In this document: one piece after another, positions 45,261 through 58,700 of the stretch | Numbering within the stretch: position 1 is the stretch's first letter | Layout of the letters: every line of letters starts with the position of its first letter | DNA from: Typha latifolia | Lineage: Eukaryota; Streptophyta; Magnoliopsida; Poales; Typhaceae | Assembly (NCBI GenBank): GCA_019914945.1 | Contig: CM034104.1 | Coordinates: 3,908,501-3,972,500 of the forward strand | Reading direction: 5' to 3' | DNA: 64,000 bases | Made by a program: the position numbers and the translations under genes | The notes under the pieces: model-generated | The model's database searches: none | What the model saw: only the letters and a program-made list of their open reading frames with translations | What the model was told of the DNA's origin: nothing

Positions 45261-48200
45261 GGACACCTCCCGATGACTTTAATCAAATCAACTATGAGGA
45301 AATGACCCTAGCACAATTTCAAGAGTGGCTTGTGAAGTCATGAGCACAAAGCCACAAACCCAACGTGGATTATGGTTTTCATTTGCTATTATATCTATAT
45401 AGAGATTCATCTACTGAGAACTCTTTTACCTTTACTTAAGACTTTCTTTTTTTTTATCTTTTAATCCCATTAGTTGTTTTAGAGTTATTTTAGAAGGCAT
45501 TAGTTATGCAAGAGCAAATACTAGGGTGGACTAGGTGTCATCAATATCTCACATCCCAAAATACAGCACTCTTGGCCAAGGATTGTTTTGTCATAGGGAT
45601 CAACTACTTGTTGGACAATGGTGAATGAGTTCTCACCCCTTCCAACATCTCCTAGACTAGATGGATCCTTCCTTAGTAGTAGTGATTTGGATATCCACCA
45701 CCACAGAGAATCCATTCTCTGTTTCATGGCTCCAGTAGGGCGGTCAGGGGACTCTTCCACCCTTCAGGACTTGTATTCTATCCGAGTATTAGTGGTGGAT
45801 TGGACAAAAGAGTCACGGATACATATAGAAGAGACTGGGGATTCAATGAAAATGGAGATCTACACAGTGAAATCAATGTACAATCTCATCAATTTCTCGA
45901 CTCAAGCATTAGAAATCCTGTGTCTTACACACCAGAGGAAACCTCATCAGAAAATGGCTCCAAGGACCTCCTACCTCCGCCGTGACTTCACTCTATCTAT
46001 CTATCCTTAAACATCTCTCCACACAAGCAACGTCCAACTCTTTGGTGGCCTCCTAAGATTACCTCAACTCCTGGGCCTTGACATGTTAGAGAGAATCTTC
46101 CAATTCTCTACCTTGACTCCCTCCGTCCCTCGGGTTATAATGATGGAATATTCTCGAAAGTTTTTTTTTTTTTTATATCAAACTAGACATCATTTTAACT
46201 TTACTCACCACAATGGATTATATCATAAATTTAATACCCATATACTTCACCTAAGTAAAAGTTAAACTGTTAAGCATTTTACTTAGCCCAAATTAAATGC
46301 TCATCGTATCAATATTTTTTGAAGTACAACGTTAATATGATCATCGTTTTTATTAAAAGAAAAAATGCTGAAGAATTTAGTGATTTATTAGAAAAACATG
46401 ATACATATAAAACGCGGAAAATTTTAAACGTTTTATTGTTAAAATACTAAACGAGAAAGATATAAATAAAAATATATAAAACAAAGTTTATAACATCGTA
46501 CCTTTTTGTTCAGTTTATCTATTTTAGTCTTAAGATATAACATTGTAAAGATATAAAAAAATTTATATAAGTTGAAATTTTTCATAGCCAATTGCGTTCA
46601 AAATTGTAAAAAAAAATCATACTAACTTTTTCAAATTTTATTTTTTAATTCTTTTTCAGTTTTTCTAACAAAACGTTTAATATTTTAGTGTTTTCTGATA
46701 TGAAACGCTAAACTCATTAGCAGCTTATATATGGCTATGATGCTGCAGAACCATTTTAGTATTTAAGTTTGAGATAGTGTCTATTTGAAAAATAAGTTTT
46801 AAAAGATAGCTAGTTTGGTCAAAGCTCTATTGTGGATGATACTAAAAAGTGATTGCTTCTTATATGTTCTACTCAAGGAAAATTAGATAGAATATTATTC
46901 TGTAAATAGATACGTCATTAAAATTTTGATTTATCTATGAAGAATATCATAATAATTGTATAAATAAGTAAATTTGATGTCCTTGAAGGATAGATCATGT
47001 ACATCTACCCTTCATATAATTTCCTAAACAGGTAGGATATTTTAAGTCCAATGTGGCAACATAAATAGCAATTACTGCAGTAATGACAATGACAGGCCTA
47101 TATGAATAAGCAAACAAGCAATTATATTAGTTGATACTTGATAGTGTACTTCAATTTAAAATACACTGTATCCATTCATAATCTTAAATCAAGAAGAAAA
47201 TTAAAAAAAAATGAGATAATTTTCTTTTCACCCTGAACTATCACTATTTTTCACAATAGTTTATGAATGAAAAGAAAATTATCCCAATAAAAAATCCTTT
47301 CACAATCTATTAAGAAGCAGGTGTGTCTAGCTCCACCCAGCCATATAAATGAAGCTGGAATTATGCCTGTGGCACATGTCACGCACCAAATTCTGAGATG
47401 GAATAAATCCTCTAATCCTAATAGTCACACGAGCTCCACAACATGATAGTATATCATCATTAAACAAATGATTAACTCCACTATTAAGAAATTTAACCAT
47501 CAAACTTAACCACAATCCATTCAAAAATTAAGTCAAGATTCATACATTTATTACAAGTTTTTCAATGGAGAAAAAAAACTAACAAAATCATTATTCATGA
47601 TAATCTACAATGGAGCATTCAACATAGAACAACCAAACTCTCAAAAAATACCAAACATAGAACAACCAACTCTCTCAAAAATATACCAAACAAAGAACAA
47701 CCAAACAAAAATTCCTTCGCTTGCAATTTGCAGTCCATGTTTCATATGCATCTGAAAAAAAAGACAGAAAGTGTCTAAGGAGCTAACAACGGACACTTGC
47801 ATTCATAATAAACCTACACCCCAGCATACATATAACGCTAGTAAAAATTTCAAAAAGATTTACTCAATGACAAGTGCTTGCATAATAATGTATTCAAATT
47901 CTCTGTCAAAATGTTTCACAAGCCATTTTAGATCAACAAGTAAATGTAATAATCTCTCAAGAATAAATACTTGCAAACAAAAAGAAAATAAATTTTCGCA
48001 TTCTAATTCCTCTCATCATATATTATGTGTAAAGAAACTTCATGACTTAGAATATTATCTTGTCACAATACTAGAGTTGAGTTTCAGCATACCCTAGCGA
48101 TATATCTTTGATAGTATCTCATGTGAATTTGATCATCTAATCTTACGACCTTACTCATGCTACCATAAGTCGAATCTTGCCTCTTTTGGCTTGAAGCATC

Positions 48201-49160
48201 CAGGACACGCAGTTGGTCTTGACCACCCATGAACCCATACTCACCCACAGTAGCCTAGACATCAATTACTGTAGACAATATTATCTCCTTTTCATTGGTT
48301 AAGATGTAGAAATTAAAGGTATACATAGTAAATAAGTGTGTTTTCTTAGAAAAGTAATGATAACTACATGTGATATGATTATGTCCTAATATGTAGTATT
48401 TGGAAGCATTTATCAAATTTTCTTTCTTAGATTTCGAAGTTTCAGCATGCACCTGTCATTATATTCTAAGCAAAAATACATTCATTTTAACATACACCTT
48501 AAATATGCAATTATGCTATTTATTGCAAAAACTTCAGCACATACATAACATCATTGCATAAATGTACATATAATACATGCTATACTATTGTATATATCAA
48601 TTATGAGAAGGTGTTATTTTTACAACACAATCATCATGATACCATCTAATATGCAATCTCCTTTCACCGGTTTATTAATGTCAAGAAGAACATTGTCCCA
48701 TCAAAATTTGAGGAATGCTTATAACTAAAAAGAAAATATCGTACTACGGTTGTTTAATGCTCGATAGTTGATAGCATGGTAATGCTATGATCCTAGATCA
48801 ACAATAAACACATGAAGCGGTGTATAATCACAATACCTTTATGCTCCACGTGCCTCTTCCCCTTTCATGTAAATCACCTACCTTTGCTTGCAAAACCTAA
48901 GAAACATCCAGAATTTTTCCTTCTCTCACAATGCTCACTCTAAGCGATCCTCGACAATGTTCTCTTCATTCCCTGTTAACAACCTCATTAGAACTAAGTA
49001 GGAGAGTATCATATCGAGAGATATTAAAGGAAGAACCTCCGAATGAGAAGAGATTATGGTTCTTACCTAAGAGAAAGGAAGAGGATATTATTAAGGTTTC
49101 CCCCATTTTTTTTGTTCTTTTCTCTTTCTTTTCATGTGAAGGCTGCAGTTTTGTGTCTGT

Positions 49161-49222
49161 GCATGAGAAAGAGAGGGGAGTTGCACGTGCATGAGAAAGA
49201 GAGGGGAGTTGCACGTGCATGA
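49161..49222. repeat. 28-bp tandem duplication with CACGTG cores
   Basis: Two identical 28-bp units (49161-49188, 49189-49216), each with GAGAGGGGAG followed by TTGCACGT, then a partial third. Each junction makes TGCACGTGCATG, a G-box core overlapping an RY-like CATG. Confidence 0.95.
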
Positions 49223-49686
49223 GGACAGATATTATATCTTCTAGCTTCAACAGTAATGGTTGCATCGCATCGTGCCTCGCCAAACTCTGCATTGGTATAA
49301 GCCTCTGCACTGGGACATTTTACATCAAGCGCAATAGACGCCTCATGCTAACTTATGTAAGATACTCTTTGCAAGATCTATGTGCTTCAGCTTTGCACTT
49401 GGGACAATTTGGACTGTATTGCAAATAAAATACAAAAATGTGGTCACAAACACACATTCCAAAATGACAAAAAAGAAAAATCGGGCATGCCCGGGATGTC
49501 ATATGACAACAAGAGCAAAAACCAATTTATAAATCTTTCATACCCAGGTGTCCTCTCTTTCCAGCCTACTTCTTGTTCTAAATTTTGAAATGACCCATAT
49601 GACATAAATTTATTTCACATTTTAAACAGCAGCAAAGATAGCATTTCGTTTGAGTGAGCATTTAAGCCTTGATGATAATTGTAAAT

Positions 49687-52600
49687 TTAAGAAATTAATT
49701 CCACTGAAATGCAATTCCCTTTAGAAAAAGATAAAAACAGGCCTGCAAACAAGAGTACCTTGATGTTGGTCTTCCTTTTCCTCTTCTTGCTCCCATTTGC
49801 AACATCAGAATTTCCACTAAGCAACAAGGCAGATGAATCCACATCAGCAGAAGAACTAACCATATTTACAGTAAGATCATCTCCCACAGATTTACTAGAT
49901 TCGACTCTTAATTTCTTTGGTTGATTGTCACTAAGAAATACATAAAACATCAAAAGAAATGGTAAAGAAATCCAACAAAAATGGATAGTAATAGTACCTT
50001 GAAGTTTTTCTCCTTTTCTTGTTTAGGTTCCTATCTTCAGAGGTATCAGTGTTTATATTATGCACAAGAGATACATTAGCATGAGAAGTATCGCCAGTAG
50101 AGTTTACTATGCCACCTGCCATTAACTTTTCTTCAACTTGAGATTTAGATGCCAACTTTTTAAAGCATCTACCTCTGTAAGATAGGAAACACAAAAGGCT
50201 AATGAGATTAAGGAGCACAAATTTCAGAATACTCGCAAAATCAGGTGTCTTCAGTTCACGGTACCTAGAGGTTGTTGTCCTAGACCTCTTAATGTTACCT
50301 CCAGCTGTTGCATGAGAATCTGAACCACATACAAGGGCTGAATCATTAGAAATACCAGGCGAAGATTCCACCACACCATCTGCTGATGAATTTCCTTTAA
50401 GTGCTTTCTTGGACTTAACTCTAGCGTTCTTTGGTTTGTCACTGTACTATTGACAGCAGAACAACATTCCAATTATCAAACTTCCATATGTTATGGAAAT
50501 AAGAATAAATAAAGCTACAGTGTATCTACAGAAACAATGCCTAGTCATCCAAGGTAACAGTACCTTGATGTCTTCTTCACAGCAGTATTAATTACTTCGG
50601 GATTTAGGAGCGGTGTGAAGTCATTAGGACCAATTAATGGTCGTTCGCTCTCCCGATCTACAAAATTAGATATGAGAACAGTTCTCTTCACTTGTCTGGC
50701 AGCTTGAAGTAAAGGTACTTCATGGGGAAGTAAAACCTTCCATCTCCTGCATATACAAATACTTTAATACGAGCATGCATTCTGAAGCTGACTAGTGCAT
50801 GATAGAATCATCAAAGCAAAATTTAAATATGATTGGGATACTAAGTAAATTAAAAGATGACATGTTGCTCATCTACCTCCTACACTGACTATCGGTTCGT
50901 CCAGGAATGCAAGTTGCAATCTTGGACCAACAATACCCATGCTCGCTTATTGCATCTAACAACTTGGAATCCTCTTCCGCAGACCACGCATGTAGATTTA
51001 AGGATGGATCTAGACAATTGTGCCATCTGTCACAAGAATATAACCTTAGTTTTCACTAAATTAATAAAACAGTGACCTAGACAACTGTATCCTACCTTTC
51101 CCTGCACTGAACCTGAGTCCGACCAGGGGCAAACTGAGCAATTTTATACCAGTTCTTGGCCCCAAAAAGCATTACTGCTACTTTGAGGCGCTTGTCCTCA
51201 TCCACAGACCATCTCCCCACCTTTCTTTTACCCGGGATTAAGGATTTTCTCCACCTACATAGGTGCGATAGTGGTGAGAACTGTATGTTAGAATTAAAAA
51301 ATATCCACAAATAATAAAATAAATTAAGTTACAGTTGGACCTATTATCAGAAATCCGACGTCAAGCATTTCCCTTCAAATAAGAATACAAACAAAGTTCT
51401 GGACCTTTTACCTATTAGAACATTGAGGCCCTGTACGACCTTCAAGATTAGAAGCTACAAGCTGCCAATTTTCATCACCAAAAGTTTCTACAGCAGCACG
51501 GAGCTTGATATCTTCATCTACTGTCCAATCCTTGTTCAAGATATGAGGATTAAGACTTCGTTGATAACGTGCAAGGCATTGAAAGGGAGTTCTATGTGTT
51601 CCCAGTGCAATGGAAATATTGATCCAATTATAAACTCCCCTCTCTTGGACAATAAATAAAAGCTTCTTATCCTCCAGTACGGTCCAGGGATTGTTATTAA
51701 TCAATGGATCATCACAGTTAAGCCACCTGGATGATAACAAGTGAGTTGGGTGCTACTTATAAGAAAAGGGCACTTCAAGAAACAAGAAATACCTTGCTTT
51801 ACACTCCTCACCAGAACGGCCTAGTAGATACATCGAAGCCAATCGATCCCAATTAACTAATGGTAGGAATGATCTGATTTGTTCAGGCGTGACTTCAAAA
51901 TCACTGGCCGACAGTGCAACCATGAAACCTGAACCAGTGAGTCCCTCTTCATTACTGCAATACAAAAATGTGGTTAAAAAAAATTAACAAATTTTGCCAC
52001 TACTCATGCAATTAATTGTTGCTTCTTTAGAGCCAAGTGACCAACCAGAACTCACATAAAATAGAAATTGGCATTATCCTGTGCACATGTGTGTGTGTCA
52101 AAGAGAGAGGAGAGAGAGAGAGAGAGAGACAGGGAAAGATAGATTACCTTTGGACATCCATAGATCTTAAAAGCAGCATTTCTTGGTATTGTTGCTTGAT
52201 TCCTTTAGCAAGCTTCTCCTTTTCTTTGTTTGACCATGAATGTTTATGAAGAGAGAGGGGAAATTGCTTTAACACCATCTTATATTTTGAAACATGAGAG
52301 TTTTCAGCAGGGCCAAAACATAAGGCAGGTAATTTCTTACATGTAGTCTGCAAAAGAACAATACTTTATCAGCTGACGTAGCTTTTTCTTCATCAAGGTC
52401 CAAAATGCACAAAATGAGCTGTCAGAGAAAGAGAATCAAGGAACAAACACAACTAGCATTTATCAAAATACTCTGAAATCAAATCCTTAGACAAATGTAT
52501 GCAGGTTTAATTATATTCATCTCAAAACACATGAAAATTTGAACATCAAGAAAAGTGAACCAAAAGGCGCATATGCTACGTAAAATCATGTTAGCCAACA

Positions 52601-54130
52601 ATTAAGCACTAAATGAATAATCATTAATGTAGCAAGAAAACATGCAATGATACTAAAAGGAGACTGTTGTTACACAGAACTCAATCCTTCTACTTATAAC
52701 AGTCAACAACAACGATAGAGAAGCTAATATTAGTACAAGTTTAAAAATACCTTATGATCATGTGCCTCCCTTGGCTTCTGAACTGAGATTAACCTGACAC
52801 GAGGATCATTCTTCTGAGATAAAATATGCCCCACTCTCCTTTTGCAGGCAATATGAAACTCCATTAGACATCTAACACGCTCTTTCAAGTCCTTGTTTTC
52901 TTCAATCTTTGCTTCTATTTCAATCAGCTTCCTCCTGATGAATTTCTGACATGATCTATTCTTCTTGATGACATCAACAAAGATCTGTGCAGACTTTGGG
53001 AAGTGAGAATGTGCAAGAGACCCTGCATTTAAAGTGCAAGCTTCATTTTCCTCAGGGCATGCTTCAGTGGAAGCAGAACCAAGATACTCTTCGCTCACAG
53101 CCCTATAGTTTTTAGTAGGAGTATCTGGACCAGACATATCAATGCCAATCACTTCAGCTTCTAGAACAGAACTTCTAGATGTCCTTCGTAGAGGATCTAC
53201 AAGAAAAGGTTTTCAACGTTTGTTTACTGAATTCAGTCTTCTTAGTTAGACAATCTTGTACAAAAAATGGAAAGAAAATGAGGAGTTAGGAAGAGGGCTA
53301 TGAAATATATCATCTATTTCAATATGCAAAGAGCTATCTGCAATGAATTTCTCAAATATAATTACCCTTCTAGAACCTAAAATGATTAAAATGTTCCACA
53401 CCATTATTAGCAACGCAAACATGAGAATGTAACCTAGGATAGTTCATACTTCGTAGCATAATGTAATTTGATTTCTTGTTGCTCACCAAATATAGATAGT
53501 GACAACATGGGAAAATTAATTTTCTGCAAACTTAATCATTCAAAATTCTTTTGGAAACTGTTAAAGATGTCAATATCATATTGAAAAAGATAAACGTATC
53601 CTTAAGATTTTGATGATTGCAGAACACAATACTATTTTCATGAACACTGCAAATTAGGGAAAAAATTAGTGTTCCTTCATACGAAAATCTAACATTGTAT
53701 GAATAGTTCTCTATCAGCGTCGATTCTAAATTTAGTTCTTCCAGGCATCTCCTAAACCCAAAACACGCATAAAATATTAAAACCAATCGGATAACTCACC
53801 GTTCTCATAGCTAGAAAACCTCCTCTGGATCGCACGCAAGATCTCGAAATCGTCTTCCTCGTCAGAATCCTGCGGATGCCGTGCACACAGTGGCTTGATG
53901 AAGGGCGGCAATTCGACGGCCGACAAGGACGAGGGGAACCGCTCCTGGAGGCGGCGGAGCAGACCGACGTCGTCAATACCGCTGCTGCTGCCGCCGGAGT
54001 CGGACCCCGAATCGGAGTCATCGAAGGCGCTCGCGGGGTCGTTGCCGGTAAGCAAGCAGGCTCGCCGCAGGGCCTCCATGTCTTCGTCAAGGGCTTCGTC
54101 TCGGTCGCTATCGTCGGAGGACGACGCCAT
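49687..54130 (-). CDS. MYB4R1: SNAPC4/MYB4R1-type Myb protein, 11 exons
   Basis: Exons, 5' to 3' on the minus strand: 53800-54130, 52751-53196, 52148-52347, 51793-51954, 51412-51726, 51096-51254, 50877-51026, 50564-50746, 50265-50441, 49998-50174, 49687-49930. Phases agree and give 847 codons plus stop. The N-terminus is acidic (SSSDDSDRDEALDEDMEAL). Residues about 275-595 hold a half and four full Myb repeats (for example WTVDEDIKLRAAVETFGDEN, WSVDEDKRLKVAVMLFGAKN, WSAEEDSKLLDAISEHGYCW), the layout of SNAPC4 (SNAP190). That is the largest subunit of the complex binding the proximal element of snRNA promoters. The C-terminus is Lys/Arg-rich and built from three similar exon modules. The last exon reads through a possible donor (TCAAG then GTACTC at 49758) to a stop at 49687. 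If that donor is used, one more exon lies downstream that I did not find. Confidence 0.88.
52087..52131. repeat. GA-rich microsatellite in a Myb-gene intron
   Basis: A short (GT)n run followed by GAGAGA repeats, within the intron between exons 3 and 4 of the Myb gene. Confidence 0.9.
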
Positions 54131-54228
54131 GGGAGAGAGGAGAAGAGATTGGAGAGCGGGATTTAGGGTTTTAAAGAGAGATCCTCAGTTTTCTTTCACT
54201 ATAACCATCTTTGTGGTGCAGACTGCAG

Positions 54229-54757
54229 AGGTGTTACAATAAACGAGCAGCTCGAGCTTGACTCGGACTCAGACTGCTGAAGCTTGGTCAATATGAGTTA
54301 AATAAGGGTTCGGAGTACAAAATCTTCAAAAAGGAAGTGTGAATCATAAAATAAATAAAATATAGGATGTGATTTATAAAAATTCCCTTTGTACATATAA
54401 TCTCTTCAAATCCATCACAACCACCGTACCACTCTCGATCCTCTCCCTCTCTTTTTTTTCTCTCTTTCCTCTATATTTAAATATATATTTTTTTAAATCC
54501 ATCACCACCACCACCATACCACTCCAACCTGTTCCCCCTCTCCTCCTCTATAAGCCTCCCCATCCTACTCCTACTCTTTCGACCTCCTCCTCCAATTAGG
54601 TTAAAACTCGAGCTCAAGCTCGACTTAAGCTCAGACTAGCTCGACTCGAGTTGAGTTGAATCAAGCCTAAATATCAAACTAGGCTTAAATTAATTTTGAG
54701 TCAAGCTTAAGTTAGAGCCGACTTGCTCAAGCTCAACTCATTTACACCCCCTACTAT
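54229..54757. mobile_element. Candidate MITE with GAGCTCGAGC-type ends
   Basis: The left end GGTGTTACAATAAACGAGCA then GCTCGAGCTTGACTC faces the right end, which on the minus strand reads GGTGTAAATGAGTTGAGCTT then GAGCAAGTC. Such ends are common in plant nonautonomous hAT-like repeats. No coding content. I found no target duplication. Confidence 0.5.
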
Positions 54758-55030
54758 GGTATTTTCTGATGTTGATTTCCATTTATTTATGCTGGCTCTA
54801 AATTTTAAAAGATTTATAAATTACACTACATATTTTATCTATTTTGTAATTCACAAACAGCCTTTAAAAATTTTACTTTCGGGCCCCTCATTTTGCTAAG
54901 CTTTCCTAGACCTTCTTCCCATCTCCCTTAATCCTCCTCTTCCCACTCCTTAGCCCCCACCCCACTCCCCACCCACCCACCCAACACACCCCCGCCCCAA
55001 CGCCGTGACAAAATATCATCATCACGTTTG

Positions 55031-55612
55031 GGTAGTTCAAATCATCTGGCATGCGTTGGCAAGTTTGCAAGCATAATATTGATCTCAGATTTGATTAGCC
55101 AACATAATAATCCCCTTTGCAACATCATCTCAAACTTTACAAGGTCTAATTACCCAACTCCTTTGGAAAACATCTGATCATAAATAAGTTTTAGAAGAAG
55201 CAAGCCTTACATGATTCAGACCCCAAGAACACTAATACCAACAAAAATGACACCAAGGAAACGCTAGAAGGAGCAAAAGCATTGCTGTGGGAGGGAAAAT
55301 GTGCAAATGATGCAGGCAATGTGGTCAATGGCTAACAAGGACTAAAAAGCTTCAAGCAAATAAGATCCTCAAAGAACTCAGAACTTAGAGACCACATACA
55401 AAATGAAACTATTTTAGCTAGGACAAACAAAGCAAATGGAAGAAAGGGAGGTGGATCTGGAGGATTTGCAAACATATTGATCTCAGATTTGATACAGTTG
55501 AATATATATATATATATATGATCCCTTTCACACCTTCACAACATCATGTCAAAATTTACAAGGTTTATAATAAATAGCCAACAGCTCCTTTGGAGATATC
55601 TGATAATAAATA
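55031..55612. repeat. Diverged tandem duplication past the SECA1 stop
   Basis: The segment 55047-55180 and the segment 55467-55610 share blocks in the same order: TTGATCTCAGATTTGAT, then CAACATCAT, TTTACAAGGT and CTCCTTTGGA, then ATCTGAT-ATAAAT. The second copy has gained an (AT)n run at 55502-55520. Confidence 0.8.
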
Positions 55613-55745
55613 AAATGAACAATGCTTCCAGGCTTGCGTGAAGCTTTTGGCTGACCAGCTAACCATCTGTATTCCTTTGTGTTCTTTTAAAAGTCGTGTT
55701 ACTGAGCATGCATCAGTGTGAAACCTGCAATTTATCCTGCGTACA

Positions 55746-58700
55746 TTATGATGCAACCTTTGCAGCACCAACGGGATTGGCATCATTGTCTGTTCCTTTT
55801 GCTTTTGATCCCTTTCTTTGTGATTTTTCGTCTTGCTGTTGGTTCTTCACCATCATTGGCTGGAACTGCAAGGATGACACTCCCAGACTTGGTTAAAAAA
55901 GAAAAAAAAAATATCTTGCTTAACGCAGCAACGACGATAATCATGATATATATTACTGGAAAATGCGAAAAAAACTGAAGTTGTACAACCCATGGAAGAA
56001 CTGTCCTAAATCCTACCACAGGAAAACTTAGAGCATGTTAATAGTGATGGTTATCTGGGCGTCAATCCTTCAAAATTACGTGGTCATATCCAGGACAAGG
56101 AACTTTGGAGAAAAGGATGGTCTGATAACAGGTGCTACAATTCTTACTAGGGAGACCTATCTAACTTATTAGGTTAAACTCAAGCAACGAAAGCAGCCTT
56201 CTGTCAAAAAGGGAAGAGAAAGAAAAGAAAAGAAAAGAAAAGAAAAATCCTCAGATATTGGAATACTGCAGACAAGAACTGAATCTGATAGATGAACAGG
56301 TTTTATTCGAAGTAGTCCGGCAGGTATTAAGTCGATTGCTAACAAGAAACAGGCAATACAGGGAGATAACGGCATGCTACTTTTCTAAAGTTCAAGTTCC
56401 CTTAAATATTGCATATTGGTAACAGACTATTTTAGGAGTTATTTCGTTGAGAGCTTTTCTAAATATTATATTAATAGATACAGCATCTAATTCAAAAATT
56501 ATTGTTTAGATTAGCACACCATCTGAAAAACAGTATTTTAAGAAACTAATTATACTTGAATGCAACAGTCTTTTGGCATTCATTTGGGGGCCGTTTGGCT
56601 ACATATATCTAGAAAAGCTACATCTACAATTATAAAGTATAATATGAAAATTAGTTTCTAATTTATAAAACCCATGAAATATTCTTTTCAATGATTAGGA
56701 TGTACTCACATGCAGCATCTTGGCATCCACTTTAATTAAATGAATGTTAAAACACATTCTCTCAATCTTTAATTGAAAAAAGAAGAAGAGGAAAGACATT
56801 AAACTTTTGTTTATATTGATTTCTCATTTAACACTATAGATACTATATCTTGAAACACATGAAACCAAACGCCCTTAGATCAAATGGATGCCAAAATACT
56901 ATATCTAATCATCCCAACATGTTCATCTTTCTCTCATTTCAATCTCAACCCAACCCCAACCTCTCTCCTCTCCTCTCATTTCCATCCTCAACTGTAGCTC
57001 ATCTTTCCTCTCCTCTTTTCTATTCTCCTATAAGTAAACACTTGTTTACCAAATACGTCATTATGAAATATAATTAATCAAACATGTGTTTAATAAATAC
57101 AGTGTTATGAAATACAATCAACCAAACAAGTCATTTATTTCTCTAGATATAACAGCTAGAGAAATGTGAATCTCTTAATACACATGTATTTCTAAATACA
57201 AGAAATCAAACGACCCCTTACTGCTACTTGACAACACAGAGCCTTTAGGTATGAAAAGAAACTCAGTTTGCACCACTAAGTAATAAAGTATCTGTCCACT
57301 TAGATAAATTATCTGTTGGTGAAGCGTGCACATACACAATTTTGTTTGAGATAGATCTATGCATAGGTCAATTATTTTGTGAAAAGATTTTATATATGCA
57401 ACACGGAAAGACAAACCTGGTATACAGCATAAATAACATTTCTTCGGATTTGGGCCATCATCTCCAAGAATAGATTATACCCCTCAAGTTTGTACTCGAT
57501 AAGGGGATCGCGCTGAGCATATCCTCTTAAGCCCACAGCTTGCTGAACAAATTTCAGGGCTTGCAAGTGTTCTTTCCATAGCCTGTCAATGTTGCTTAAG
57601 ATTAGAAACCTTTCAGCTTCCTTCATCAGCCCCGGTGCTTGCGTTTCTACAATCTCCTGAAAAATATTAAATTCAGAACAAAATGTAACTTGGTGAATTT
57701 ATTGAATAGGCTGCATAACCTAGAATCTTCTAGCACAATGGCTAAAAAGCTTCTAATATATGTAGTAAAGAAAATAATAAACATAAGTTAGTTTAAGCAA
57801 CAAGATTTTTTTAATCTAATTTCTTGTTAAAAAGTAAAAGTTGTGCCAAATACAAGCAGTATCACCATGCTGAGTGGCTTATATATCACGACTTCTTAAT
57901 CATTGAAGAATTATATTATCAAAAAACTAACCGCTTTTTGATAGTATGCTTCCCGTCCTCGGGAACGAAGATAATCCCGCAAATCTTCATAGTTGGAGCA
58001 TTTACTTCCTAGCAACTCTGGTGTCAAATCATTTAACAGGTAGCAGTACCTGCCAAGTGGATAATTGTTAAGGCTCAAACATACTCTTCTAGATCATGCA
58101 AATCAATGTGAATTATATAAGTTGAAGTCCAACCTTTCAATTAACTAAAGCCTTGCAAAATTTTTAGAAAAAATTGCAAGGATATTTGAGATAGTACACT
58201 AATAGGACCACACCATATGATTTTTTTTCACATTAAAAAAAAGCGACAAATTTGTAAGCAATTAATGCCTACCCTGATTTTTTACAGTTATATTTCATGG
58301 AGCTGTATGCAATTGCTGATATTCCTAATTTACACTTCTCTGTAACTAATGGAACTTAACAGCAAAAAATTTTGATTTTTTTTCCAGAAACAAAATGCAA
58401 GGAATACCATCAGCACTTAATAAGGTTGATATTAAAGGTGTAAGGAACTTTTTTTATCTGCAGACAACTAGACAACCAACTAAATCTCCAGAAAGAATTG
58501 GTTGATCATGAAAAGAGTTTTGACCATTTGATTATGAAGACACCTAGGTATGAGCTGGTAGCAGAAGCTAAGTAGGTGAGGCTTTAGTAATCACAATGCT
58601 CTCAAAGAATGGGGATGGGAGGGACTTAATGTCAACTCCCTTGCAAAGAAGGGAGGACTATCAGAAACATTGCCAATGGGGAATCGCTTCGGTCGAGTAT

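Larger units (their letters stand above)
44878..49686. other. Intergenic between the convergent MOS1 and Myb genes
   Basis: The first few hundred bases are the likely MOS1 3' UTR. Beyond two short tandem repeats I recognise no gene or bounded transposon. The region 45.5-46.1 kb has fairly complex sequence with reading frames on both strands but no known motif. 46.1-48.9 kb is very AT-rich. Confidence 0.5.
54131..55745. other. Spacer between the Myb gene promoter and SECA1 3' end
   Basis: Contains the Myb gene 5' leader and promoter, a TIR-bounded repeat candidate, CT- and CCACC-rich low-complexity stretches, and a diverged duplication just past the SECA1 stop. No gene was seen. Confidence 0.5.

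Noticed and set aside
45618..46010. 130-codon frame as a gene
   Set aside because: No motif, no splice signals placing it in a larger model, and overlapping frames on both strands; left unassigned.
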